Below, in pieces: positions 17,553 through 25,731 of a stretch of 49,948 nt of DNA. This DNA comes from an uncultured Opitutia bacterium (GTDB lineage Bacteria > Verrucomicrobiota > Verrucomicrobiia > Opitutales > CAJWYM01). Position 1 is the first letter of the stretch, and each line of letters begins with the position of its first letter. Made by a program: the position numbers and the translations under genes. The stretch covers positions 1-49,948 of the forward strand of contig CAJWYM010000017.1 of NCBI GenBank assembly GCA_913049555.1, read 5' to 3'. The notes under the pieces were generated by a model that was given only the letters and a program-made list of their open reading frames with translations, was not told the origin of the DNA and did not search any database.

Positions 17553-19052
17553 ATGCATAAGATCTTTATACTCGTTGCAATGTTTCATTGTTGGTTCCTC
17601 CAAGCATCTATTTTCTCGGAACAAGCATTCCCTAAAACTCGCTTCATGAATACCGAGACAACCCTATTAGCTCCTGAGGTTCTCTATTCAACAAATATCA
17701 CTGATATAGAAACTTTAAATTCTTGGACAGCGATTGTCTCAGAGCTTGTGATGGAAATCGGAGAAATTCGAATCCCTCAGAATATTGCTATTTTTCAGAT
17801 CCTTTTATCGAATGACAGCACACCCAAAATCGAGATCATTACAGAAACTCCAATTTCTGAAGAATTATACAATGAATTTGAATCGACCCTAATGGCAATC
17901 ACACCTCCAGAGGTCAAAATCGGAAAGATGGCTTTCCGAATTTCTATTTGGCCTAGGTCTCTCTCCAAAAAAAGAGTGGATGCTCTTCATGATTCCATCA
18001 TTCCTCATCTACAATTCTCCATTGATCGCTTCCAAGAACTTTCTCTAAATGAGAAAATGCTCTATCTTGAAGAATGGTCAAAGATGGAAGCAATTCCTAT
18101 CTTGACAGAATATGCGAAAGTTCAGTTCCCAAAAAGTGAAGGAATCAAAAAGCTGGTCGCTTTTATAGAAAAACACAAAAAAAATTCAATCATTCCTTTT
18201 CTAGAATATGCCCAAACAAATCCTCTCTATTGGAGATCTGTTTTTGAGATGCCGGCAGACTCACCCCTTGCTCCTACCCTTGAGCTTTTATCTTATGCGA
18301 GCAATGGATCTTTGGATATTACTAAAAGACTTCTAAACATCACTTTGCCTTTTTCCTCGATCCAGAAACCCAGCGGATATTATCTAGATCAACTAGCCAC
18401 TTATCTCCAATTAATCCAGCAGGATCTCGCTTATGAGATCCATGAAATTCGAGGATTGAAAGAAGCTAAAAAGTTGGAGGAAGCCATTGAAAATGCAGAA
18501 TCTTTACTGACCTCCATTCCTGGCCAACCGATGCTTCTTCATGAGTATATTCAACTCAATATCTTAAAAAGACAAAGCAGTGGAGAAGACGTAAGCCTCC
18601 AGAACATTTTAAGCCCAGAACTCGAGAGACAATTGTATCAGAAAGACCCCTTTTTTATTGGATCTACTGTGATCCGAAATGCTCGCGATGCTTACAATCA
18701 TATTAAAAGAAATGAAATCAATTCCCTCTTCAAGACTCCGGAAAAGTATCGTGAAAATCTTTTAGATCTTTCCATACTCTGTCTAGACTTAAAAAGTTGG
18801 CACTTTGCGGCCCATTTATTTCATCGTTCTCTCTATTATACGGAAAGCAACCCTGAACAAATGCAAGCGATTGTTGCCTATTTCCTTTACAGCTTGGAAC
18901 AAATGAATATCACTGATTTCAAATCCAACTTCCCTGGAGACCATTTGGAGTCTTTTGCAAATATTCATCAAGAACTCACCGAAAAATTTGAATCCTCAGA
19001 GGTTTATCGAGGATTTCAAGGAGTCCATGAACTTCGCCCGGATCAAAAATAG
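17553..19052 (+). CDS. Exported protein of unknown function
   Basis: I do not recognise a family for this 499-aa protein. Residues 1-20 (MHKIFILVAMFHCWFLQASI) look like a signal peptide cleaved near QAS-IFS. The rest is soluble, rich in E, L, I and K, and largely helical. The C-terminal third (about 300-470) has spaced Leu/Ala/Tyr patterns such as EEAIENAESLLTSIPGQP and DLKSWHFAAHLFHRSLYY, reminiscent of TPR-like helical repeats. The ATG at 17553 follows TAAAAT (17541-17546) by six bases with no Shine-Dalgarno, so the transcript may be leaderless. It is followed by the SIS gene 66 bases on, same strand. Confidence 0.7.
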   Translation: MHKIFILVAMFHCWFLQASIFSEQAFPKTRFMNTETTLLAPEVLYSTNITDIETLNSWTAIVSELVMEIGEIRIPQNIAIFQILLSNDSTPKIEIITETPISEELYNEFESTLMAITPPEVKIGKMAFRISIWPRSLSKKRVDALHDSIIPHLQFSIDRFQELSLNEKMLYLEEWSKMEAIPILTEYAKVQFPKSEGIKKLVAFIEKHKKNSIIPFLEYAQTNPLYWRSVFEMPADSPLAPTLELLSYASNGSLDITKRLLNITLPFSSIQKPSGYYLDQLATYLQLIQQDLAYEIHEIRGLKEAKKLEEAIENAESLLTSIPGQPMLLHEYIQLNILKRQSSGEDVSLQNILSPELERQLYQKDPFFIGSTVIRNARDAYNHIKRNEINSLFKTPEKYRENLLDLSILCLDLKSWHFAAHLFHRSLYYTESNPEQMQAIVAYFLYSLEQMNITDFKSNFPGDHLESFANIHQELTEKFESSEVYRGFQGVHELRPDQK

Positions 19053-19118
19053 TTGCTTTGTATTTTTGACGACCCTCGTTCTCCATTTAAAACTCTATCC
19101 TTTTTGTGATTCAATCCC

Positions 19119-20828
19119 ATGACTCCAAGAGAAAAAGCAGAACAGTTTATTGAAGAAGATAAAAAATTTAGATTGGGAGGACTGATTACGGAGCAATCTC
19201 ACCCAATCACTCGGAATTTATCCGATGCTCTTAAAAAATCGATTCCTTCAGGTCTTAAAAAACTCTTAGACGTTGATTTAGAAACCCTCCCAATCCTAAA
19301 AGAAATATTTGAGAGTTCCAAATTTACCGAACTCATTCAAGATCTGCATAGCACCTTAAAGTCAGGGGGCCGAGTCTTTTTTACGGGTTGTGGAGCTACG
19401 GGCCGTTTGAGTATTCTTCTAGAATCTTCGTGGCGAGAGGCTTGCAAAGAAAATACGTTGCTTACTCGTTATGAAAACCAACTCTTCAGTATCATGGCAG
19501 GAGGAGATTATGCTCTCATCAAGTCTGTCGAGGGCTTTGAAGATTTTACTAATTTTGGGAAAGAGCAGATCCGATCTTTTTCTTTGACCTCTAAGGATAT
19601 GGTTGTGTCGATTACGGAAGGAGGGGAAACTTCTTTTGTGATTGGAACTGCTTGGGCAGGGGTAGAAGCTTCAGCAAAGACTTGGTTTGTTTATAACAAT
19701 CCAACAGAGTTGCTTTGCCAAACCGTTGAACGATCCTGCAAAATAATCCAAAATCCCTCTGTAAAATCTTTAGATTTAACAACGGGACCGATGGCAATCG
19801 CTGGTTCTACAAGAATGCAAGCGACCACTGTAGAGCTTTTAATTATTGGTTCTGCCCTAGAATGCTGTCTTCATAAATTACTCCAAAAAAGTTTCTATGC
19901 TCCTGCAACATTCTATAAAATTTACAAAGACTTATTGCTCTCTATTCAAGAGAGTGACAACTTATTAAAACTTGCCAAGATTACAGAAAATGAGGCTTGT
20001 GTTTTCAGTCAAGGGGGGACGGTTACTTATTTGGCGAACTATGGTTCATTGGATTTATTAACAGACACCACTGAAAGAGCCCCCACTTTTAGTATTCCTT
20101 CCTTCCGCAAAAAAAGAGATCGAACAGCGCCCCTTCCATTTTGTATTTTAAAAGATCCATGCCGCAACAACGAAGAGACATGGGAGCATCTATTACAAAG
20201 ACCCATTCGAGGAATTGACTGGGTTCAATCGGATTATCAAAGAATGAAAGCCCCTAACTTCATGATTGAAAACCCACCCTTTTTAAGCCGAGAAAGCTTA
20301 TTAGAGTATCCAATGGACTCTGAAGAAGACAAGACTCGCAATCAGAAAAATAGAATTTCTCTACTCACGCATTTCTTAGTGGAGTCTGATTTCTCTCAAA
20401 ACGCAAAAATTCTTCAAACCGATAAATCTTGGTTTCAACACTTCTCCAATAAGAATTCCATGATCGTTCGGTCTAAAATCCTGAACAATGATTTACAATC
20501 TGGAGATCATAGCTTACAAATCTCTTATCCTGGAAGCTCGCTCCGACTCTGGGAACATTTAAGTGCCAAGTTAATCTTGAATACCCACTCTACAGCTTGC
20601 ATGGGACTTGCTGATAGAATTCAAGGGAATTGGATGATCCATGTTCAAGCAACCAATAAAAAACTGATAGATCGTGCCAGTCGACTCATTGCAGATCTAG
20701 GAAAGATCTCATACTCAGAGGCTTGTATTCGACTTCACGAATCCATAGAACTCATAAGTCACTTCCCACCCGAAAAAGCAAAACCCTCCCCAGCATGGTT
20801 TGCACTCCAGCAACTCCATTCAGCGTAA
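19119..20828 (+). CDS. SIS-domain protein, MurQ/GCKR-like
   Basis: This 569-aa protein has the motifs of the N-acetylmuramic-acid-6-phosphate etherase family (MurQ) and its relative, glucokinase regulatory protein. FFTGCGATGRLSILLESSW (about 87-105) is the SIS sugar-phosphate loop. MAGGDYALIKSVEGFEDF (about 127-144) and VSITEGGETSFV correspond to the etherase region. TTGPMAIAGSTRMQATT (about 222-238) matches the conserved GSTR motif. MurQ is only about 300 aa. The extra C-terminal 250 residues contain a second, degenerate SIS-like half, so the layout is closer to GCKR. Bacterial members of this long form are not well characterised. It may bind or cleave a phosphorylated amino sugar in peptidoglycan recycling (inference). 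Its 3' end overlaps the convergent glycine-zipper gene by 9 bases. Confidence 0.75.
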   Translation: MTPREKAEQFIEEDKKFRLGGLITEQSHPITRNLSDALKKSIPSGLKKLLDVDLETLPILKEIFESSKFTELIQDLHSTLKSGGRVFFTGCGATGRLSILLESSWREACKENTLLTRYENQLFSIMAGGDYALIKSVEGFEDFTNFGKEQIRSFSLTSKDMVVSITEGGETSFVIGTAWAGVEASAKTWFVYNNPTELLCQTVERSCKIIQNPSVKSLDLTTGPMAIAGSTRMQATTVELLIIGSALECCLHKLLQKSFYAPATFYKIYKDLLLSIQESDNLLKLAKITENEACVFSQGGTVTYLANYGSLDLLTDTTERAPTFSIPSFRKKRDRTAPLPFCILKDPCRNNEETWEHLLQRPIRGIDWVQSDYQRMKAPNFMIENPPFLSRESLLEYPMDSEEDKTRNQKNRISLLTHFLVESDFSQNAKILQTDKSWFQHFSNKNSMIVRSKILNNDLQSGDHSLQISYPGSSLRLWEHLSAKLILNTHSTACMGLADRIQGNWMIHVQATNKKLIDRASRLIADLGKISYSEACIRLHESIELISHFPPEKAKPSPAWFALQQLHSA

Positions 20829-21359
20829 ACCCTGTTGAGATTCCAATTCCTCGATTCTGGCTTTTGCCTGAGAAAGTCTCAATTGGGCAGCCCTCAAATC
20901 TCTAGATCTTTGCAAGGAGATTTCTCTTTCCTTTTGTTTCGCAGCTATTGTTGCCTCTGCAATTGCTAAGTCCGTTTGTATCAACCCTAAATCCTCTTCA
21001 CTGACTACCTGAGACAACCTAGCATCCAAACGCTCCTGTTGCTTTCTAGCCTCACTTTCTTCCAATCGAGCTAAGTCCGCCAACTCTTTTTGATAAGCCA
21101 TAGAAGCAGCCAATTGCTCTTCTTCCAGCTCAATCCTCGCTCTCTCAGCAGCATATCCACCTGAGTATCCCGCCAATCCACCAATCGTAGCACCCAATTG
21201 AGCTCCAGCATTGGACTCTCCACTCTGGTGTCCGATCATAGAGCCTATCAACGCGCCTCCGAGAGCTCCCCAAACAGCAGATTCCTCTTTTGTTATATTG
21301 GTGCAGGATACACAGCCTAAACTAAAGGGGACAAGGAGGAGGGCAATCATGAGTTTCAT
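20820..21359 (-). CDS. Glycine-zipper envelope protein
   Basis: This 179-aa protein has an N-terminal signal (MKLMIALLLVPFSLGC), with cysteines at about 16 and 19, suggesting a lipoprotein signal though the lipobox is not classical. Residues 28-70 form a glycine-zipper: ALGGALIGSMIGH, then AGAQLGATIGGLAGYSGGYA. From about 72 on it is a long charged alpha-helical coiled coil rich in E, A, L, R and Q. Similar proteins sit in the outer membrane or periplasm, but their function is poorly defined. It is convergent with the SIS gene and divergent from the channel operon that follows. Confidence 0.7.
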   Translation of the reverse strand: MKLMIALLLVPFSLGCVSCTNITKEESAVWGALGGALIGSMIGHQSGESNAGAQLGATIGGLAGYSGGYAAERARIELEEEQLAASMAYQKELADLARLEESEARKQQERLDARLSQVVSEEDLGLIQTDLAIAEATIAAKQKEREISLQRSRDLRAAQLRLSQAKARIEELESQQGLR

Positions 21360-21570
21360 TCATTAACAATACTTTTATTGACAAAAAGTGCAAGAGAATG
21401 ATCAGATTCAATCCTAAGATAACTATAAAAAGCAAGCGTAAGAAAAAAGATGGATGCGAATTGATTTTAAAATCCAGTTCTTTACTCCATCTTGATTGGA
21501 GTTTCATCCAGTTCTTTAAAATGCATTTTTTCTTCAGAGCATTCGAAATCTGTGATAAACTAGGAGTTCC

Positions 21571-22431
21571 ATGAGTTTAAAAGATAAAGAAGAGGGCTTT
21601 TTTACCCCATTTACAATGGTCCGATTACTCGGACTTTTATTTTCAATTTTGATCATCGCATTCTTTTACAGTGCTTTGATAAGACCCTCTGCCGAACAAT
21701 TTGAAATAGCATCCAAATACGGGGTTGAAGAAGATGCAGGTTCCTTTGGCAAATTAGCGGTAATTCTTAAAGACTACGAACAGCAAGCTTGTTTCACACT
21801 AATGCTTTGGGTTTTTTTAATTTTGGGTTACAAATATCTATTAGCTCATTTAGAAGAAAGGGCTTTGAAAAGGATTCTGACAAAAACAGATTCTGAAAAT
21901 GTATTTCATTACACAAAAACGGGAAGAATTGTAAAACAACAAGCTCCCGAATTGTTGACACAAATACAATCTGAAATTCAAAGCAATCCAACCATGCACA
22001 ATAAGCTGCTCCCCCATTTAATTGTGAAAGGTCTCCAACGTTTTATCAGCACCCATTCCGTTCAAGAATCCTCTGACATGATCAAAGGTAGAATTGATGT
22101 AACAGCAGAAAGGTTGGAATCAGAACTTTCAATCGTTCGCTACATTGCGTGGGCGATCCCCTCCATTGGATTTATTGGAACCGTTCGGGGAATTGGGGCT
22201 GCTTTGTCAAAAGCCGAGATGGCCCTAGAAGGAGATATTAGTGGGGTCACAAACTCTCTCGGTCTCGCTTTCAATTCAACCCTCGTGGCCCTTTTTATAA
22301 GTATCTTCCTGATGTATTTTATTCACCTTGTTCAATCCAAACAAGACGGTCTAATATTGACTATTGAGACCTTTTGCAGAGAGCAACTGATTGATCGCCT
22401 GGAGATCTTCAGCGCCCCTTCAAAGCAATAA
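21571..22431 (+). CDS. MotA/TolQ/ExbB-family proton channel subunit
   Basis: This 286-aa protein has the MotA/TolQ/ExbB signature in its C-terminal half: IAWAIPSIGFIGTVRGIGAA (about 191-210), then VTNSLGLAFNSTLVALFISI (about 228-247), the two channel-lining helices. Earlier helices lie at about 17-38 and 72-90 and flank a cytoplasmic helical region. Family members form pentameric inner-membrane channels that use the proton or sodium gradient together with a partner that supplies a membrane aspartate. No tolR/exbD gene follows. Instead the next two genes encode VWA proteins whose N-terminal helix carries such an aspartate. The start ATG at 21571 has a good ribosome binding site (AGGAG), one of the few in the window. 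Confidence 0.88.
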   Translation: MSLKDKEEGFFTPFTMVRLLGLLFSILIIAFFYSALIRPSAEQFEIASKYGVEEDAGSFGKLAVILKDYEQQACFTLMLWVFLILGYKYLLAHLEERALKRILTKTDSENVFHYTKTGRIVKQQAPELLTQIQSEIQSNPTMHNKLLPHLIVKGLQRFISTHSVQESSDMIKGRIDVTAERLESELSIVRYIAWAIPSIGFIGTVRGIGAALSKAEMALEGDISGVTNSLGLAFNSTLVALFISIFLMYFIHLVQSKQDGLILTIETFCREQLIDRLEIFSAPSKQ

Positions 22432-22461
22432 GCGTATATAAAAATTAGAACCTCTCCATAA

Positions 22462-23505
22462 ATGGCTCGAAAGAAAAAGACCCCTCTTGAGATATTCAGT
22501 CTTTCATTTTTGGATTGTATCTGTTGTGGCTTCGGAGCTGTCATCTTGATTTTTGTTCTAACTACCGGTCAGGCTCTGGAAATAAAGGAATTTTTTTTAG
22601 AACATTCAAGCGAACAGGTAAACAAGCTTGAAAAGCAATTGGTTGAAAGGCAAGGGGAGCAATCACAGATTCTTCAGGAATTGGAAAAACAGATCCAAAA
22701 TCAAGATCGCCAAATCTCCCAAGAAAAAAAACTCGACGGATTATTAGTCCAAAAAAAAGAAGCAGAAAAAAAACTCGACGGATTAAAAACTTTAGATCGC
22801 TTGAAAAGTAAAGAAATGCAAAGTCGGGAAAGAATTCTGGATGAATTCAGCACTACAGATCAAGTCCTCCCAACTTACCTAACCCATTTCAGCACCCAAG
22901 GGGATCGCATCATTTTACTATTTGAATGCTCAGGAGGGATGCTTGGCGAAACGATTTATGAGGCCTTGGACAATCTTAAAAAAACTCCTGTGGAGCGACT
23001 GGAGTCTAAAAAATGGAAGAGAACAAAAAAAGCCGTTGCAACGCTCCTCACTTTCTTGCCCAAAGAGAGTTCATTTCAACTGATTGGATGGAATCAGTCG
23101 CTGACTCACTTTCCAATTTCGGACGAATCTCCATCATGGAATGAAGTCAAAAGTAAAAAAATAAGAGACCAGATCGCCTCGGATCTAAAAGATTTTCAGG
23201 CTCAAGGAGGGGCAAATCTTGAACAAGCCTTGCACTATGCGAACCAGCAAAACCCGGACAACATAATCCTCATTACTGATGGTCTACCCACCCTTGCCAA
23301 CCGCTACAAGCCAAACCGAGAGGTCCATGAAAAGGACCGATTACGAATGCTGGCACTTGCAAAGGAAAGAATCTCCAAGAATATACCCATAAACATACTA
23401 CTTTTACCTATGGCTGGAGATCCAGGAGCTGCTGCTCATCTTTGGCAACTCTCAAAGAGTCATAGAGGTTCACTGATTACTCCCTCACAAGATTGGCCTG
23501 AATGA
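22462..23505 (+). CDS. Membrane-anchored coiled-coil VWA protein, degenerate MIDAS
   Basis: This is a 347-aa protein. A basic N-terminus is followed by one membrane helix with the motif SFLDCICCGFGAVILIFVL (about 15-33). Asp18 stands at the start of the helix, like the essential aspartate of ExbD, TolR and MotB. Residues about 45-125 form a Gln/Glu/Lys-rich coiled coil. The VWA-like domain runs from about 147 to the end. Its metal site is eroded: the usual DxSxS reads ECSGG, though IILITDGLPTL is kept. The gene follows the channel gene by 30 bases and overlaps its paralogue by 4. I infer that it is a stator-like partner of the channel with a periplasmic VWA head; no family name is known to me. 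Confidence 0.78.
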   Translation: MARKKKTPLEIFSLSFLDCICCGFGAVILIFVLTTGQALEIKEFFLEHSSEQVNKLEKQLVERQGEQSQILQELEKQIQNQDRQISQEKKLDGLLVQKKEAEKKLDGLKTLDRLKSKEMQSRERILDEFSTTDQVLPTYLTHFSTQGDRIILLFECSGGMLGETIYEALDNLKKTPVERLESKKWKRTKKAVATLLTFLPKESSFQLIGWNQSLTHFPISDESPSWNEVKSKKIRDQIASDLKDFQAQGGANLEQALHYANQQNPDNIILITDGLPTLANRYKPNREVHEKDRLRMLALAKERISKNIPINILLLPMAGDPGAAAHLWQLSKSHRGSLITPSQDWPE

Positions 23506-24488
23506 AAAGAAAAAAAACATTGGATGGATTCAACCTCTCATTCATGGATTGTATCTGTTGTGGATTTGGGGCCATCATCCTTCTTTTTGTACTGACTGTA
23601 GGACCGATTAAGAAGACGCTAGAAACAAAAAAAACCGGTGTTCAAGATTATCTAGACCAAATAACAAAAGCATTGGGGATTCTAGAATCTCAATTAGAAG
23701 GGGACAAAGCCAAAATAAAGAAAATAGAATCAGCGAATACGAACCTCTACTCAAAAGAAATCATTCAAACATTCGAGGATTTAAGTGAGCTTGAGGCCCA
23801 AATCTCAAGCATTGAAAAAAAACTGGAGGATAAACAAAATCGAATTGATGAAATCGCCTTGAAAATGAGTCTACAAACCATTCCCTCTTCAAAATTAAAA
23901 GATACTTCCCCGGTTGGAGTTACCACAGAAAGTGATCACGTTGCATTCTTGATAGATACTTCTGGAAGTATGAGAACCCCTCTTGGGCCAATCCAAAGAT
24001 CCGTATTGAATCAAATAGAGAAAATCTTAAATGCCTACCCGAAAGTAAAGGGTTTTCAGATCTTGGATACCTATGGGAACTATATACTTTCTGGAACAAA
24101 AAAAAATTGGATTCCAGACTCCCAACAAAATAGAATGAGGATTGTCCGAGCATTGCAAAATTATCCACTGGCCAGTATCAGTGACCCGAGCCCAGGATTA
24201 TTAAGATTCTTTAAAGATTACAAACAAGACCTTTTATCCGATAAAAAAATCGGACTTTATATTTTTGGGGATGAATTCCCGAATGTGACCTCAAAAGTTC
24301 TTAAAAGAGTTCAACAATGGAACCCGAAAGATCCGACAACAGGGAAGCATAAAGTGACAATCAATGCCGTTGGATTTCCATTCCGTCTAGAAAACCCTCT
24401 TCAGGCAAACCAGACCGGTTATAAATTCGCTCACTTGATGAGACAGCTCACTCATCAAAACGGTGGAGCATTTATGACTATAAATTAA
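23502..24488 (+). CDS. Membrane-anchored coiled-coil VWA protein, intact MIDAS
   Basis: This 328-aa paralogue of the preceding gene has the same layout. The helix motif SFMDCICCGFGAIILLFVL (about 13-31) carries Asp16. A coiled coil runs over about 40-125, followed by a VWA domain. Here the metal-ion-dependent adhesion motif is complete: FLIDTSGSM (about 147-155), and IGLYIFGDEF is the later acidic strand. The Lys/Arg-rich first six residues put the N-terminus in the cytoplasm, so the VWA head should be periplasmic. It overlaps the upstream VWA gene by 4 bases (ATGA), suggesting coupled translation and a heteromeric pair. The ligand is unknown. Confidence 0.8.
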   Translation: MKRKKTLDGFNLSFMDCICCGFGAIILLFVLTVGPIKKTLETKKTGVQDYLDQITKALGILESQLEGDKAKIKKIESANTNLYSKEIIQTFEDLSELEAQISSIEKKLEDKQNRIDEIALKMSLQTIPSSKLKDTSPVGVTTESDHVAFLIDTSGSMRTPLGPIQRSVLNQIEKILNAYPKVKGFQILDTYGNYILSGTKKNWIPDSQQNRMRIVRALQNYPLASISDPSPGLLRFFKDYKQDLLSDKKIGLYIFGDEFPNVTSKVLKRVQQWNPKDPTTGKHKVTINAVGFPFRLENPLQANQTGYKFAHLMRQLTHQNGGAFMTIN

Positions 24489-24494
24489 AATAGA

Positions 24495-25154
24495 ATGTTT
24501 TTTAAAAAAGAAATTTCACTGCTATGTTTTGTATTCTCAATTGTTACAGGCACTGCATCTGAAAAGCTAGCCTCCTTCAAAATTCATACCTATGAACCTT
24601 TAGAAGCGCTTTATTATTTTCCAGGTTCTGATGTAGAAAAAACTGAAGCGACCCAGATCAATCTTTCTGCCGCCTCCTTTTCTAAATCGTTCTTTTATCC
24701 AATCCAAAAGGATCTAATTTTTTACAGAAAGGGAAATACAAAATGGATCCCATATTCTAAATGCAAACTTAAACAGGAATCTCTTTCCCATTTTGTAGTT
24801 ATTTTCAATAAAAAAAATTCTAGTGAAAAGTGGAAACAAGCCAGTGTGATTGTTCATGAATCCAGAAAAACAGATTCCTGCTTATCCATCCTTAATTTTT
24901 CGAATATCCAACTTCAGGGATCTGCAAATCGACTAAAATTCTCATTGAATCTGGATGAGATTCTTTACATACCCCTCCAAAAAGTCACTGACTTATCTTT
25001 GGGTTTAAAAACAAAGAAAAAACAAAAATGGATCATTGCACACAAAAAAATGTATCATCCTGTAGCGAATAAAAATTCTGTCCTTTTACTGTTTCCTCCA
25101 TTACTCAAAGGTTCTGGAGCTCTATACAGTCGGCTGTTGCCGATTGACAATTAA
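24495..25154 (+). CDS. Secreted protein of the channel-VWA operon
   Basis: This is a 219-aa protein without a family I recognise. The N-terminus (about 1-22, KKEISLLCFVFSIVTGTAS) is a signal peptide. The mature part is basic and predicted mostly beta, with lysine-rich turns. It begins 6 bases after the second VWA gene and is the last gene of the operon. It is convergent with the Nudix gene, 3 bases away. By position it is probably a periplasmic partner or substrate of the VWA proteins, but nothing in the sequence proves this. Confidence 0.6.
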   Translation: MFFKKEISLLCFVFSIVTGTASEKLASFKIHTYEPLEALYYFPGSDVEKTEATQINLSAASFSKSFFYPIQKDLIFYRKGNTKWIPYSKCKLKQESLSHFVVIFNKKNSSEKWKQASVIVHESRKTDSCLSILNFSNIQLQGSANRLKFSLNLDEILYIPLQKVTDLSLGLKTKKKQKWIIAHKKMYHPVANKNSVLLLFPPLLKGSGALYSRLLPIDN

Positions 25155-25157
25155 ATC

Positions 25158-25589
25158 TCAATCGAAGAAAAGTCCTTCTTCTTTATTAATTTTCTCCAAC
25201 AAAGGATCGATTGTTTCCAATTGAACCGCATGAGGAGGATTCCAAGAGAACCACTTATAAGAAAGATGTTCCGTTGGCTGGATTTCGACCTCCTCCAACA
25301 ATCGAGCCACGTAAATATACAAAGTTTTCTCGATTTCTCCCGGCTTTGTATCTGAATAGGTTGGAGCATAGGTCGCTTTGTATAAAAAATGCGGATTCCA
25401 TTGAATATTCTGCTTTTGGATTCCAGTTTCTTCCTCAAGTTCTCTATATGCAGTTTCAAGAAGACTCTCCGTATTTTCAACCTGACCTTTTGGCAAATCC
25501 CAACGATCTGAATGCTTCATAAGTAAAAACTCAATCTGAGAAGCAAATCGACGAAAAATCAGAAACCCGGAAGCTTGGACTCTTTTCAT
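25158..25589 (-). CDS. Nudix hydrolase, Ap4A-hydrolase-like
   Basis: This 143-aa protein carries a complete Nudix box, GQVENTESLLETAYRELEEE followed by TGI (about 37-59), which fits GX5EX7REUXEEXGU. WDLPKGQVE just before it and the small size resemble bis(5'-nucleosyl)-tetraphosphatases, which cleave Ap4A to ATP and AMP. LYIYVARLLEEVEIQPTEH and YKWFSW in the C-terminal half also fit that subgroup. The exact substrate is not decided by the motif. It stands alone on the minus strand, convergent with the VWA operon and divergent from fpg. Confidence 0.85.
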   Translation of the reverse strand: MKRVQASGFLIFRRFASQIEFLLMKHSDRWDLPKGQVENTESLLETAYRELEEETGIQKQNIQWNPHFLYKATYAPTYSDTKPGEIEKTLYIYVARLLEEVEIQPTEHLSYKWFSWNPPHAVQLETIDPLLEKINKEEGLFFD

Positions 25590-25731
25590 AAAATTTACTT
25601 TAATAGAGATCCAGACAAATTCAACCCTACCTGTAAAATCTCTCGCCTTTTAGTTGAAATGACCTTTGATTCAAGGATTAAAAGTCTTAGGATTTGCTTC
25701 GCACAAAGGAATCCTCATATTAGAAAGATTG

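Noticed and set aside
21571-24488. Zorya-type anti-phage system (ZorA/ZorB)
   Set aside because: The MotA-like protein is present, but there is no ZorB with an OmpA domain, no ZorC and no helicase ZorD or nuclease ZorE; the partners are VWA proteins.
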